A program made the translations under genes and the position numbers. Source: RH-AL1 sp964244495 (GTDB taxonomy: Bacteria > Pseudomonadota > Alphaproteobacteria > Rhizobiales > Beijerinckiaceae). Taken from it: DNA of 64,000 nucleotides. Position 1 is the stretch's first letter. Every line of letters begins with the position of its first letter. This document shows positions 40,139 to 48,308 of the stretch, piece by piece. The DNA lies in assembly GCA_964244495.1 (NCBI GenBank), contig CAXTIU010000003.1, forward strand, positions 1 to 64,000, given 5' to 3'. The notes under the pieces are model-generated. The model made no database searches and was not told where the DNA came from. It was given only the letters and a program-made list of their open reading frames with translations.

Positions 40139-40170
40139 GGGCGGCGGCAGGACGGCCGCCGCCCTTCCCG
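40139..40170. terminator. Hairpin terminator between convergent acnA and hypothetical gene
   Basis: GGGCGGCGGC (40139-40148) pairs with GCCGCCGCCC (40155-40164) around AGGACG, followed by TTCCCGTT on the plus strand. It lies 19 bp after the acnA stop and directly at the end of the minus-strand gene, so it probably serves both. Confidence 0.65.
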
Positions 40171-40171
40171 T

Positions 40172-41155
40172 TCACCGCGCGGCGGCCGCCGGGTTGCGGC
40201 CCGGCCTGAAAGCCTCCGCGATCCCCTCGTCGACCAGCGCCCGCTTGGCCTGCAACGGGCCGATCTCGACGCGGGCCATGTTGGTCATCACCAGCGCGAG
40301 GTTCGCGGTCGGCCTGCCGTCCGCCGTGAAGAGACCGAGATCGCCGTCCGGCCCGGTCGCGATCCCGCGCGCCGCCTCCGCCGCGTAGGCGGCGACCCGG
40401 CCGCCGTCGCAACCGCCCCCGGCGGCGAGGGTCCCGTGCCGGACACCGATCATCGAACGCGAGGGCGGGGCGTTGGGACTCGCCGCCAGCAGCGCGTCGA
40501 GGGTGATCGGCTTGTCCGCGATGTTCAGGCCGGCGGCGATGGTCGGCGCCGGCATCATCCGCGGCAGCCGTGCCGTCACGACGGACCGCCGTGGCGCCGC
40601 CCCGCGCCCGGCGAGCGTTGAGGCGAAACCGCGCGCGTGGCCGGCCAGCCAGCGGGCGCGCAGGGTGCCGCCGATCCCGCCGGTGCTGGTGAGGCTCGAC
40701 AGCGACGCGCCGCCGCCGGTGCCGCCGCAGGCCGCCGGAGCCCAATGCGAGATGATGGCCGTCGCGGTCCGGCGGTTGAAGTCGACGTAATAGCGCTTCA
40801 GCAGGAGCGCCGCGACGGCCGCTCCTGCCGTCGCCGAGGCGAAGGCGACATGTCCTTCGCCGTCCGCCGCGATCTCGCCGTTCCATCCCGCTTTCTTGAT
40901 GCACCAGTAGTTGTTGAGCTTGACGCACCGTGCCACCGACGGCGTTGCCTGCCGCAGCGCCTCCGCCTGGCGCGGGCTGAGGTCGAGGTGGTCGCCGGCC
41001 TCGGTGCGCCAGGTGCTGACCGCCCGCGCGGCCGGGTTGAAGACCACCGAGGCGGGCACCGGCACGGCGGTGTCGACCTCCGCTTGGGTCGGCGAGACGA
41101 AGCGCAGCAAGGCGAGGACCGCGAGCGGACCTTTCCCCGCGGTGAACGCGGTCAA
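40172..41155 (-). CDS. Hypothetical exported protein (327 aa)
   Basis: Unrecognised. The N-terminus has a hydrophobic stretch (PLAVLALLRFVSPTQA) that may be a signal peptide cleaved after Ala25. A conserved-looking core, ARCVKLNNYWCIKKAGWNGE, contains two Cys. SHWAPAACGGTGGG and CDGG supply two more, so disulphides in the periplasm are plausible. The middle is Ala/Arg/Gly-rich. Its start overlaps the stop of the upstream SixA-like gene by 3 bp (within ATGA), so the two are translated together. Function unknown. Confidence 0.7.
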   Translation of the reverse strand: MTAFTAGKGPLAVLALLRFVSPTQAEVDTAVPVPASVVFNPAARAVSTWRTEAGDHLDLSPRQAEALRQATPSVARCVKLNNYWCIKKAGWNGEIAADGEGHVAFASATAGAAVAALLLKRYYVDFNRRTATAIISHWAPAACGGTGGGASLSSLTSTGGIGGTLRARWLAGHARGFASTLAGRGAAPRRSVVTARLPRMMPAPTIAAGLNIADKPITLDALLAASPNAPPSRSMIGVRHGTLAAGGGCDGGRVAAYAAEAARGIATGPDGDLGLFTADGRPTANLALVMTNMARVEIGPLQAKRALVDEGIAEAFRPGRNPAAAAR

Positions 41156-41664
41156 GCCGCGAAATCGTCGGGTGTCAGGAGAAGGGCGAGGTGACCGCCG
41201 TCGCGTGTCGCCTCTCGCCAGTCGACGGCGTCGAACGTCAGGACGGCGAGCGAGCAGGGCCGGAAACCGGATCGGAGGCGATCGATCGCTTCGATCTCGC
41301 CGTCCCGTGCCAGGGCCGCGACGCTCTCCGCGACGCCGGGGTTGTGGCCGACGACCATCACGCCCTTGGTGCCGGCATCGACCGTGCCGAGCAGGTCGCG
41401 TATGGCCTCGCCGGTGGCATTATACAGGGCGTCGGGAAAGCGAACGTCGATCGGCCGGTCCGAGGCGGCTTGCACCGCCTCGAAGGTTTGCCGCGTCCGT
41501 GCGGACGGCGAGACCATCGCGAGGTCCGGCAGGAGCGCACGGTCGAGGAGGGCGGCCCCCGCCCGACGCGCGTCGCTCCCGCCGGCGTCGGTCAGGTCGC
41601 GGGAAAAGTCGTCGCCGGCTGGTTTGACCGCCTTGGCGTGACGCAGCAGGATCAGCGTGAACAT
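41152..41664 (-). CDS. SixA-type histidine phosphatase family protein
   Basis: A 170-aa single-domain histidine phosphatase. The RHG motif reads LILLRHAKAV (His9 is the phospho-acceptor). A second conserved Arg lies in SPSARTRQTFEAV and the second His in VMVVGHNPGV, the SixA pattern. SixA in E. coli removes phosphate from His of phosphotransfer proteins. The target here is unknown. The stop overlaps the start of the exported-protein gene (TGA within ATGA), forming a two-gene operon. Confidence 0.9.
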   Translation of the reverse strand: MFTLILLRHAKAVKPAGDDFSRDLTDAGGSDARRAGAALLDRALLPDLAMVSPSARTRQTFEAVQAASDRPIDVRFPDALYNATGEAIRDLLGTVDAGTKGVMVVGHNPGVAESVAALARDGEIEAIDRLRSGFRPCSLAVLTFDAVDWREATRDGGHLALLLTPDDFAA

Positions 41665-41758
41665 CGAGCTCCGGCGACGGTCAGGTTACGATGGTTCGAC
41701 GCGGCCCCGGCGCGCCTGGATCCGACACGTGGGGCGACGCGTCCGGGCACGACGGCCC

Positions 41759-42157
41759 TCAATCGTGGTTCGGCTTGAACTGTTCGCCCGCCTTCTGCAT
41801 CTGTTGGCCGGCCTGCTCGGTCGCCTTGGTCATCGCGCTCGCGCCCTGCTGGAACGCGCTACGGCTCTGCTTGGCGAACTCCATCGGCATTGTCATCATC
41901 AGTTCGCTCAATCGCTTCGTGTAGTCGGCGTATTGCGAGAACGACTGCTGGACGTAGGAGGTCTGGATCGCGACCAGATCCTCCATCGTCTTGGCGCCAC
42001 GCAGCTTCTCCATCATCTCCGACGTCTGGTTCATCGAGTCCTTCGACATCCGCTGCAGTTCCGACGCGAAGGACTGGAGCGACTTGCTGGCGAGCGACAT
42101 GTTGTTCATCGCCGCCTCGGCGCCGGGTACACTTTTGAAATCGTTGGAATCGGCCAT
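41759..42157 (-). CDS. Phasin family protein
   Basis: A 132-aa amphipathic-helix protein of the phasin_2 type, binding PHB granule surfaces. The core reads AAMNNMSLASKSLQSFASELQRMSKDSMNQTSEMMEKL, LVAIQTSYVQQSFSQYADYTKRLSELMM, then a Gln/Ala-rich end (SRSAFQQGASAMTKATEQAGQQ). The ATG at 42157 with GAGGACACG upstream is used rather than 42190. It is a likely target of PhaR (17430) and completes a PHB set with phaA and phaB in the window. Granule-associated or cytoplasmic. Confidence 0.9.
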   Translation of the reverse strand: MADSNDFKSVPGAEAAMNNMSLASKSLQSFASELQRMSKDSMNQTSEMMEKLRGAKTMEDLVAIQTSYVQQSFSQYADYTKRLSELMMTMPMEFAKQSRSAFQQGASAMTKATEQAGQQMQKAGEQFKPNHD

Positions 42158-42284
42158 GAAACGTGTCCTCCAAGACGGTGGATGCGGCACCTGGCGGTGC
42201 GCGCGCCGATAACGCGCCGGCCCAGTTCAAGTGCCTTGAGAAGGTGGATTATGTTCGCCCTCCGTCGAACGGACCGCGCGCCGA

Positions 42285-43844
42285 TCACCGCCGGGGCAGG
42301 GTACCCGGCTGCTTCGCGCCAACCGCGCGCCAACACCGGTCGCCATCGCGGGCGAGCAGGTCGTCCGCTTCCTTTGGGCCGGCCGCACCGCTCGCGTACA
42401 TCGCCGGCCCGCCGCCGGCGCCCCACGCGTCCAGGATCGGCTGCACGACGCGCCAAGCGTCCTCGACCATGTCGGCGCGGTTGAACAGCGTCGCGTCGCC
42501 GATCATCACATCGTAGAGCAGCGTCTCGTAGCCGATGTTCGGCTCGTGGGCGAAGAAGTCCTTGTAGGCGAAATCCATGCGGACGCTCGCCAGCTCGACC
42601 TCGGGGCCGGGCCGCTTCACGTCGAAGTTCAGCGAGATGCCTTCCTCCGGTTGGATGTGGATGACCAGCCAGTTGGCGGCGACCGCGTCGACGCTCGTGC
42701 CGGCGAAATGCGACAGCGGCGCCGGCTTGAAGCGCACCGCGATCTCCGTCAGGCGGTCGGTCATGTGCTTGCCGGTGCGCAGGTAGAAGGGCACGCCGGC
42801 CCAGCGCCAGCTGTCGATCTCGACGCGCATCGCGACGTAGGTCTCGACGTTGGATTGCGGCGACACGTCCGGCTCGTCCCGGTACGCCTTGCTGGCCTTG
42901 CCCTTGACGTCGCCCGCCCCGTACTGGCCGCGCACCGCGTCCTCCGGCTTGAGCGGCGGCATGGCGGTGAACACGTCGGCCTTGCGGTTGCGGATGCCGA
43001 CCGCGTCGAAGGTGGTCGGCGCCTCCATCGCCACCATGGCGAGCAGCGTGAACAGGTGGTTCGGCACCATGTCGCGCAGCGCGCCGGTGGTCTCGTAGAA
43101 CTTGCCCCTGGCCTCGACGCCCACGACCTCCGACGCGGTGATCTGCACGTGGTCGATCCGGTCGCGGTTCCAGATCGGCTCGAACATGCCGTTGGCGAAG
43201 CGGAACGCCATGATCGACTGCACCGTCTCCTTGCCGAGGAAATGGTCGATGCGGAAGATCTGGTCCTCCGCGAGCGTCTGGAGCAGGCTGACGTTGAGGG
43301 CGCGGGCGGAGTCGACGTCGTGGCCGAACGGCTTCTCGACGACGACGCGGCGCCAGAAACCTTCGCCCTGCCCGGTCAGCCCAGCCTTGCCGAGCTGCGC
43401 GGCGACGGGGGCGAAGAAGCGATCGCCGATGGCGAAATAGAAGATGACGTTGCCCTGGCCGAAGCCCGCCTTGTCGAGGGCGTGGCCGATGTCGCCGTAA
43501 AGGTCGGGTTTGGTGATGTCGCCGCGCACGTAGTCCATGCGAGCGGCCAAGGACTGCCAAACGTCGTCCTCGATGCGGTCGATGTCGAACTCCGACGAGC
43601 TGTTGCCGACGAAGCTGTCCAGCATGGTGCGCAGGTGCTTCGCCCACGCGCCCGCGTCGCCTTCGACGAGGTCGACGCCGATGAGGGCGATCTTGTCCGG
43701 CAGGCTCTTCTCGCAGCCGAGATTGTAGATCGCGGGAACCACCAGACGCTTGGTCAGGTCGCCGAACGCGCCGAAGATGACGATGGCGCAGGACTCGGGC
43801 GTCTTCGGCTTCGGTCGAGCCTCGAGAGCGACGGACGTGGTCAT
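42285..43844 (-). CDS. zwf: Glucose-6-phosphate 1-dehydrogenase
   Basis: A 519-aa enzyme oxidising glucose-6-phosphate to 6-phosphogluconolactone with NADP, feeding the Entner-Doudoroff and pentose phosphate routes. The coenzyme loop is IFGAFGDLTKRLVVPA (usual GASGDLA). The substrate motif is RIDHFLGKETVQ, with VEKPFGHD before it and RTGKHM later. Length is slightly longer than the standard ~490. No pgl or edd lies next to it. Upstream is a short gap ending in repeat copy D. Confidence 0.96.
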   Translation of the reverse strand: MTTSVALEARPKPKTPESCAIVIFGAFGDLTKRLVVPAIYNLGCEKSLPDKIALIGVDLVEGDAGAWAKHLRTMLDSFVGNSSSEFDIDRIEDDVWQSLAARMDYVRGDITKPDLYGDIGHALDKAGFGQGNVIFYFAIGDRFFAPVAAQLGKAGLTGQGEGFWRRVVVEKPFGHDVDSARALNVSLLQTLAEDQIFRIDHFLGKETVQSIMAFRFANGMFEPIWNRDRIDHVQITASEVVGVEARGKFYETTGALRDMVPNHLFTLLAMVAMEAPTTFDAVGIRNRKADVFTAMPPLKPEDAVRGQYGAGDVKGKASKAYRDEPDVSPQSNVETYVAMRVEIDSWRWAGVPFYLRTGKHMTDRLTEIAVRFKPAPLSHFAGTSVDAVAANWLVIHIQPEEGISLNFDVKRPGPEVELASVRMDFAYKDFFAHEPNIGYETLLYDVMIGDATLFNRADMVEDAWRVVQPILDAWGAGGGPAMYASGAAGPKEADDLLARDGDRCWRAVGAKQPGTLPRR

Positions 43845-44034
43845 GGGCGGACCTTCCTCGGTGCGGTGCTACGCTGGCTCAAGCGTAACTAGAGCTGGTG
43901 GTCGCGCGGTAAAGCTCGGCGAGCCGAAGATCGAAGCGGCTGCCACCCGCGAACGAAGGGCGGCGATCATCGCTGACCGCCGCCCCGCACGGAACGGCAC
44001 CGGATCGCGGCCCGATGCCGTCGCGTTCATCACC

Positions 44035-44085
44035 GCGTCGGCGCGTCCGAAGACCGCCGCGCCTTTTTTTCGAGCCGATGCCTAG
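44035..44085 (+). repeat. Dispersed intergenic repeat, copy D
   Basis: GCGTCGGCGCGTCCGAAGAC, then CGCCGCGCC, a seven-T run and the end GCCGATGCCTAG. It is the best match to copy A (17352). Its CTAG end overlaps the stop codon (minus-strand TAG) of the 25-aa gene. Confidence 0.55.
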
Positions 44086-44159
44086 TGATGCACCAGCGCG
44101 AGCAGGATGATGATCGGCAACGGAATGCCGAGCATCCACAGCAAGATGCCTCTACCCAC
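44082..44159 (-). CDS. 25-aa membrane microprotein
   Basis: GTG at 44157-44159 with AGAAGGGGAG seven bases upstream opens (M)GRGILLWMLGIPLPIIIL and ends LALVHH. It is a single hydrophobic helix with a short polar start. To my knowledge nearly identical tiny proteins are widespread but rarely annotated in Rhizobiales. Its start overlaps the end of the 289-aa membrane protein gene by 8 bp, so translation is coupled. Probably an accessory subunit or regulator of that protein. Confidence 0.7.
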   Translation of the reverse strand: MGRGILLWMLGIPLPIIILLALVHH

Positions 44160-45021
44160 GTGTCACTCCCCTTCTGCTAACGAACAGGTTCGGATGGTTC
44201 GCGCCCCAGCGCGTCATCGGGCTGTAGGCCACGCCCTCGTCGCGGTTCCGGCCGCCGATCACCGCCGCGATCCAGGCCGCGCCGGCGCCGATGGCGAAGG
44301 ACGCCGCGAGCAGGAAGGCGGCGAGCACCGAGCCCCGGCGCGCCGAGTCGACGGACTCGTGGATCGTCGCGACCGCGTCGCCAACCCGGCTCTCCGCTTC
44401 CGGCCCCGAGACGCCGGTCCTGAGCGCCACCATCTGCGTGAGCAGCAGGCGGTTGTCGGCGCTGAGCGTCTCGTGCCCGCTGATCGTCTTCAGCAGCGAG
44501 GTCGCATCCATCCTGACGTTCTGATCGATCGGCAGGCGCTCGCCGCGGAACAGCCGGGTGATCTCGAGCTGCTGGGTCGTGGCGGCGGACTCCTTGGTCG
44601 CGACGGCGGCGGGGCCGCCGAGCGCCGAGGCCAGGAGGCCCGCCGACACCAGGGCGGCGAGCGCCCAGGCGATCAGCCCGTGCAAGCCGTCACGCATCTC
44701 GATCTCCGGCGCGGTGGCGCTGGCGATGCGATGGCGCAGGCGTCCGGTGATGTAGCCGCCGGCGGCGAAGGCCGACGCGGCGACCCAGGCGGCCCACAGC
44801 GCCACCGCGACGGCGGCGATCTTGGCCGAGATGCCGTGGGTCGGATCGGCCGAGGTCAGCGACAGGCCGACTGCGGCTCCGAACACGGTCAGCGTCGTGA
44901 AGATGGCGACCGCGACGAGCGCGCCGCCGGCGATGGAAGCCCAATCGACGTAGGCGCTGTCGAGATGGGCGGCCGCCCGAACCTCGTTGGCGGCGACGGG
45001 ATCGTTCGAGGTGAAGGTCAT
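44152..45021 (-). CDS. Four-helix membrane protein of the PhnA-like type
   Basis: A 289-aa protein of the kind annotated PhnA-like in Rhizobiales. It has TM helices at about 30-52 (WASIAGGALVAVAIFTTLTVFGAAVGLSL), 68-88, 118-138 and 232-256. A ~90-residue soluble loop between the last two contains GERLPIDQNVRMDATSLLKT. Function unknown; the name reflects annotation history, not phosphonate use. It is flanked by two microproteins (24 aa upstream, 25 aa overlapping downstream) in one minus-strand operon. The truncated protein at the left edge of the window may be related. Confidence 0.75.
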   Translation of the reverse strand: MTFTSNDPVAANEVRAAAHLDSAYVDWASIAGGALVAVAIFTTLTVFGAAVGLSLTSADPTHGISAKIAAVAVALWAAWVAASAFAAGGYITGRLRHRIASATAPEIEMRDGLHGLIAWALAALVSAGLLASALGGPAAVATKESAATTQQLEITRLFRGERLPIDQNVRMDATSLLKTISGHETLSADNRLLLTQMVALRTGVSGPEAESRVGDAVATIHESVDSARRGSVLAAFLLAASFAIGAGAAWIAAVIGGRNRDEGVAYSPMTRWGANHPNLFVSRRGVTRG

Positions 45022-45031
45022 GCCGTTCCCT

Positions 45032-45106
45032 CTAGCGCAGGCCGAGGAAGGACAGGACGAACATCACGACGACGACCAGACCGACCAAGTAGATGATACC
45101 TTCCAT
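45032..45106 (-). CDS. 24-aa membrane microprotein
   Basis: ATG at 45104-45106 preceded by AGAGGAGAAGAGG, a very strong ribosome-binding site. The product MEGIIYLVGLVVVVMFVLSF-LGLR is one membrane helix. The gene ends 10 bp before the start of the 289-aa membrane protein gene. Tiny proteins of this form are, as far as I know, conserved in Rhizobiales, which supports a real gene. Confidence 0.7.
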   Translation of the reverse strand: MEGIIYLVGLVVVVMFVLSFLGLR

Positions 45107-45443
45107 CCTCTTCTCCTCTATCGAACAGTGCACGACACGACCAGCGTCCACCGCGACGTCGCGCGGTCGCCGGCGCGACGGGGTTCCAAGCGCCCATTCG
45201 ACCGGCAAGACCCGCTCCAACCAACGGGACCTGCCGACCCTTCGAGACCCTCAATCCCGGCTGGTAGATGGACACGCGGGAGCCCTCGACCATGGCGCAG
45301 AAGTACTATTTTCATGGCACAGAAGGACTAGCGCGTCGTGGGCCTGAAAGCTTCTCCGCTTGGTCGGTGCCGGTCCGCCATCAGGCGGCGCCTGGCGAGT
45401 ACCGCCATCGGAAGCCAAAGGGCACGGGGGCGGCTCGCCGCGC
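45107..45443. other. Intergenic region between HNH gene and microprotein operon
   Basis: 337 bp with no supported gene. The right part (45290-45330) has a short A/T-richer stretch. It should hold the promoter of the minus-strand operon starting at 45106 and the 3' end of the HNH transcript. No clear hairpin. Confidence 0.3.
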
Positions 45444-46031
45444 TCACGGCTCCAGTTCGGAGTCCCAGTACAGGTAGTCCATCCAGCTGTCGTGCAGGTA
45501 GTTCGGCGGGAACGAGCGGCCGTTGCGGTGGAGGTCGTTGATCGTCGGGGCGTAGGGCTTGGTCAGCGGGTGCATATCGACGTCGCGGCACAGCTTGTCG
45601 CCCTTGCGCAGGTTGCAGGGCGAGCACGCCGCCACGACATTGGTCCACGTCGTGGTGCCGCCCTTGGAGCGGGGCACCACGTGGTCGAAGGTCAGTTCGT
45701 CCCGCTCGCCGCAGTACTGGCAGGTGAAGCGGTCGCGCAGGAACACGTTGAAGCGGGTGAAGGCCGGGTGCCGGGACGGCTTGATGTAGGTCTTCAGCGA
45801 GACCACGGAGGGCAGCTGCATCTCGAAGGTCGGCGAGCGCACGAAGCGGTCGTAGTTCGAGACGATGTTCACCCGGTCGAGGAACACGGCCTTGATCGCG
45901 TCCTGCCAGGACCAGAGCGAGAGCGGGTAATAGCTGAGCGGCCTGAAGTCGGCGTTGAGGACCAAGGCCGGGCAAGCCTCGGGCGAGACCATCGACTGGA
46001 AGTGAACCGTCAAACCGGGCACCTCACTCAA
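45444..46031 (-). CDS. HNH endonuclease domain protein
   Basis: A 195-aa protein of the alphaproteobacterial HNH type. The N-terminal half has the family's ALVLNADFRPLSYYPLSLWSWQDAIKAVFLDRV. The C-terminal zinc/HNH module reads RFTCQYCGERDELTFDHVVPRSKGG and AACSPCNLRKGDK (two CxxC pairs, D-H and N). It may be a DNA-repair or structure-specific nuclease. Housekeeping-like and not part of a visible mobile element. No signal peptide. Confidence 0.9.
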   Translation of the reverse strand: MSEVPGLTVHFQSMVSPEACPALVLNADFRPLSYYPLSLWSWQDAIKAVFLDRVNIVSNYDRFVRSPTFEMQLPSVVSLKTYIKPSRHPAFTRFNVFLRDRFTCQYCGERDELTFDHVVPRSKGGTTTWTNVVAACSPCNLRKGDKLCRDVDMHPLTKPYAPTINDLHRNGRSFPPNYLHDSWMDYLYWDSELEP

Positions 46032-46342
46032 CTTCGGCCTGAACCGGGGATCGGCAAACGATCCATGAGGCCGATCTTAACGCTTGACGACAGTCTATCG
46101 CTATCGTGACGCCCTTGTGAAGGGTGCGTTGTCGCAGGCGAGACCCTTATAACCTGCCGTCGTCAGATCGGACCTCGTCTCCGGTGCCGTGTCGGATGGA
46201 AGACCGCTCAGCCGGGGGTGGTCAGAGGCCGTCCATGAGACCGTCCATGCGTTTGGCGCTCCGCCCGTGGTTCCTTCGGCCCCGGACGGTCGCCGGGGCC
46301 GAGGGACCTCGCTCAGGCGAGAGCCTGCCCCGCGAGGGAGGG
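46032..46342. other. Intergenic region before IS110 remnant
   Basis: 311 bp without a supported gene. It has a short CCCTT-GTG-AAGGG repeat near 46110-46125 and TTATAA near 46148-46153. It presumably holds the HNH promoter (minus strand). Confidence 0.3.
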
Positions 46343-46690
46343 ATGGGTCACGCCAAACGGATCATCGTGGGGATCGATGTTTCTCCAGACCAGGCTCGAC
46401 GTCCATGTCCGCCCGACTGGGGTGGCATGCAGCACTGATCACACCGGGGCCGGTCTCGCGGACCTTTGCGATCGGTTGAAAGCTCTCGATACCCGGCTCT
46501 CGATGCCCGGCTCGCGGTGACCGGCGGCGATGGCCGGGGCCGACTTCCGGTGGTCGATCCGGCGCAGGCGCGCTATCCCCGGGCCGGGGAGCGAAGGCAC
46601 CGAACAGAACGCGGGCCTGTTCGCCGATGTCGATCGAAGCGGCTCGCCGTCCCCGCGCCCCGGACGTTGGCACGTCGTCGGTCTCAATGA
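46343..46690 (+). mobile_element. IS110-family transposase remnant, frameshifted
   Basis: ATG at 46343 with GGGAGG upstream gives GHAKRIIVGIDVSPDQ, the first strand of an IS110-type DEDD transposase (the Asp of GIDV is catalytic). The frame then shifts, and RLDVHVRPTGVACSTDH to LADLCDRLKAL continues the same family pattern up to TGA at 46518-46520. A further fragment, GRLPVVDPAQARYPRA, lies around 46535-46590 in another frame. Only the N-terminal third is seen, with no downstream transposase domain or clear ends. A 15-bp direct duplication (GCTCTCGATACCCGG / GCTCTCGATGCCCGG) lies near 46485-46510. Confidence 0.65.
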
Positions 46691-48264
46691 AGAACGCCGC
46701 GAGCCGCCGCCACGCGTCGCTTGAGGGCGTCGAGGTCCGCTCTGGCATAGTACGTCCCCGCGCGGACCACACCGGCGATGCCGGCCAGATTCTCCACTCT
46801 CTCCAGCGGGTTCGCGTCCAGCAGCACCAGATCGGCGTTCTTGCCGGGTGCCACCGTGCCCATCGTGTCCGTTCGTTCCAGGTACTCGGCGGCGTTGATC
46901 GTCGTCATCTGCAGGATCTTCAACGGCGACAGCCCCGCCTTGCCCAGCTGAACGAACTCCTCCTGCAGCGACAGGCCCGGTGCCATCAGCGTGCCGCCGT
47001 CCGACCCGGTCATCATGCGCACGCCGGCTTCGGCGAAGGTCCTGGTGAGCGCGAGTTGCCGGGGGTAGGCGTCGCGATAGGTTCGGCGCATCGCCTCGGG
47101 CAGGGCCTTGAACTTCCTGGTCACCTTGCGCCAAAGCTTGATCTTCTTCTCCGGCATGTACGCAAGATCCGCGTTGGTCTCGTAGTCCGGGGCGTCCGCC
47201 AGTTGCTGGTGGCGGATCCGGACCAGCGTGGGCACCTGCCAGCTGCCGTCCGCCACGTAGCCGGCCGCCAGAGCCCGGCACTTCTCGTCGCTGAACGTGT
47301 CGAAGGCCCGCTGCATCCGCGCCACGTCTTCGGGCGCCACGAAGGCGGCGGGGTTGATGACGAGGGTCTGGAATCGCCACATAATGACCTTCATCAGCAG
47401 CGGGAACATCACCGGCGGGGCTTTCATCGCCGGCCGCTTGGACGATTCGATCCTCAGCTGGTCCTCCTGCGTCGAGCAGTCGATCCAGATCGCGGCCCCG
47501 GGGCCGAGATGCTCGACGGATTTGAAGCCCGCCTCGGAGGCTTGGCCGGCGCCGACGCCTTCCTGAAGGTGACCGAGAACGGGGAGCCCGACGCGCTTGG
47601 CTTCCGCCATGGCGGCCCAGAACACCTCGGTCTTCGTCAGGCCCATCTTGATGAAATCGGCCCCTAGGGCCTTCTGCGCCTGGATCTCGGCGACCACCGC
47701 TTCCTTGGTGGGAGCGTTGAACGGGAACAGCACCGTGCCCGCCAGTTCCAGCAGGGCGGGGGCTTCCCTGCCGATCGGCAGGGTGCCGGCCCGGCGCGCC
47801 TCCAGCAGCACCGGCGTGCCGCTCATCTGGCGGAAGCCGGTGACGCCCTGGGTCAGCATCAGCGCCAGGGCGCCGGACGGGTTCGCCTCGTTCAGGGCGT
47901 GGTTGTGCATGTCGTTGTAGCCCGGAACGATGAATTTCCCGGTGGCGTCGATCCGCTGCGCGTCGGGTCGGCGGTTCGGTTCGCCGGCCTTCTCGAGGGC
48001 GACGATGACGCCGTTGCCGACCAGGACGTCCATGCCCTCGATCAGGCTGCCGTCCTCGGGGTCGACGATGGTCCCACCTTCGAGCCGCAGCAGGCCGGTC
48101 GCCGGCAGGCCCGGAGCGGCCCGCGCGACGGCCGCCCCCAGCGGCCGCGCATCCACGGCGCTGGCGAAGAAAGCGCTCCGTTTGCTCGCACCCGTCTTGG
48201 CCGACATGCCGAAGGCGAAGCAGCACGGGCACCCCCCTTGGGCGGACAGCATCGACAGCCTCAT
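46684..48264 (-). CDS. Amidohydrolase family protein
   Basis: A 526-aa metal-dependent hydrolase. An N-terminal stretch to ~45 is Cys/Ala-rich and unassigned. The composite beta-domain (GGTIVDPEDGSLIEGMDVLVGNGVIVALE) leads to the metal-binding NDMHNHAL (HxH) motif. A Lys candidate (DFIKMGLTK), His ligands (LGHLQEG, VEHLGPG) and the catalytic Asp in MMTGSDGGTL follow. It ends with the typical MGTVAPGKNADLVLLDANPLE. The substrate is unknown; the pattern fits imidazolonepropionase- or prolidase-like amidohydrolases. The true start may lie downstream of 48264. It is adjacent to the IS110 remnant. Confidence 0.88.
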   Translation of the reverse strand: MRLSMLSAQGGCPCCFAFGMSAKTGASKRSAFFASAVDARPLGAAVARAAPGLPATGLLRLEGGTIVDPEDGSLIEGMDVLVGNGVIVALEKAGEPNRRPDAQRIDATGKFIVPGYNDMHNHALNEANPSGALALMLTQGVTGFRQMSGTPVLLEARRAGTLPIGREAPALLELAGTVLFPFNAPTKEAVVAEIQAQKALGADFIKMGLTKTEVFWAAMAEAKRVGLPVLGHLQEGVGAGQASEAGFKSVEHLGPGAAIWIDCSTQEDQLRIESSKRPAMKAPPVMFPLLMKVIMWRFQTLVINPAAFVAPEDVARMQRAFDTFSDEKCRALAAGYVADGSWQVPTLVRIRHQQLADAPDYETNADLAYMPEKKIKLWRKVTRKFKALPEAMRRTYRDAYPRQLALTRTFAEAGVRMMTGSDGGTLMAPGLSLQEEFVQLGKAGLSPLKILQMTTINAAEYLERTDTMGTVAPGKNADLVLLDANPLERVENLAGIAGVVRAGTYYARADLDALKRRVAAARGVLH

Positions 48265-48308
48265 CGTTCAACCCTTCCGTTTCCTCGGCGCCGGCGATCT
48301 TGCCGCCT

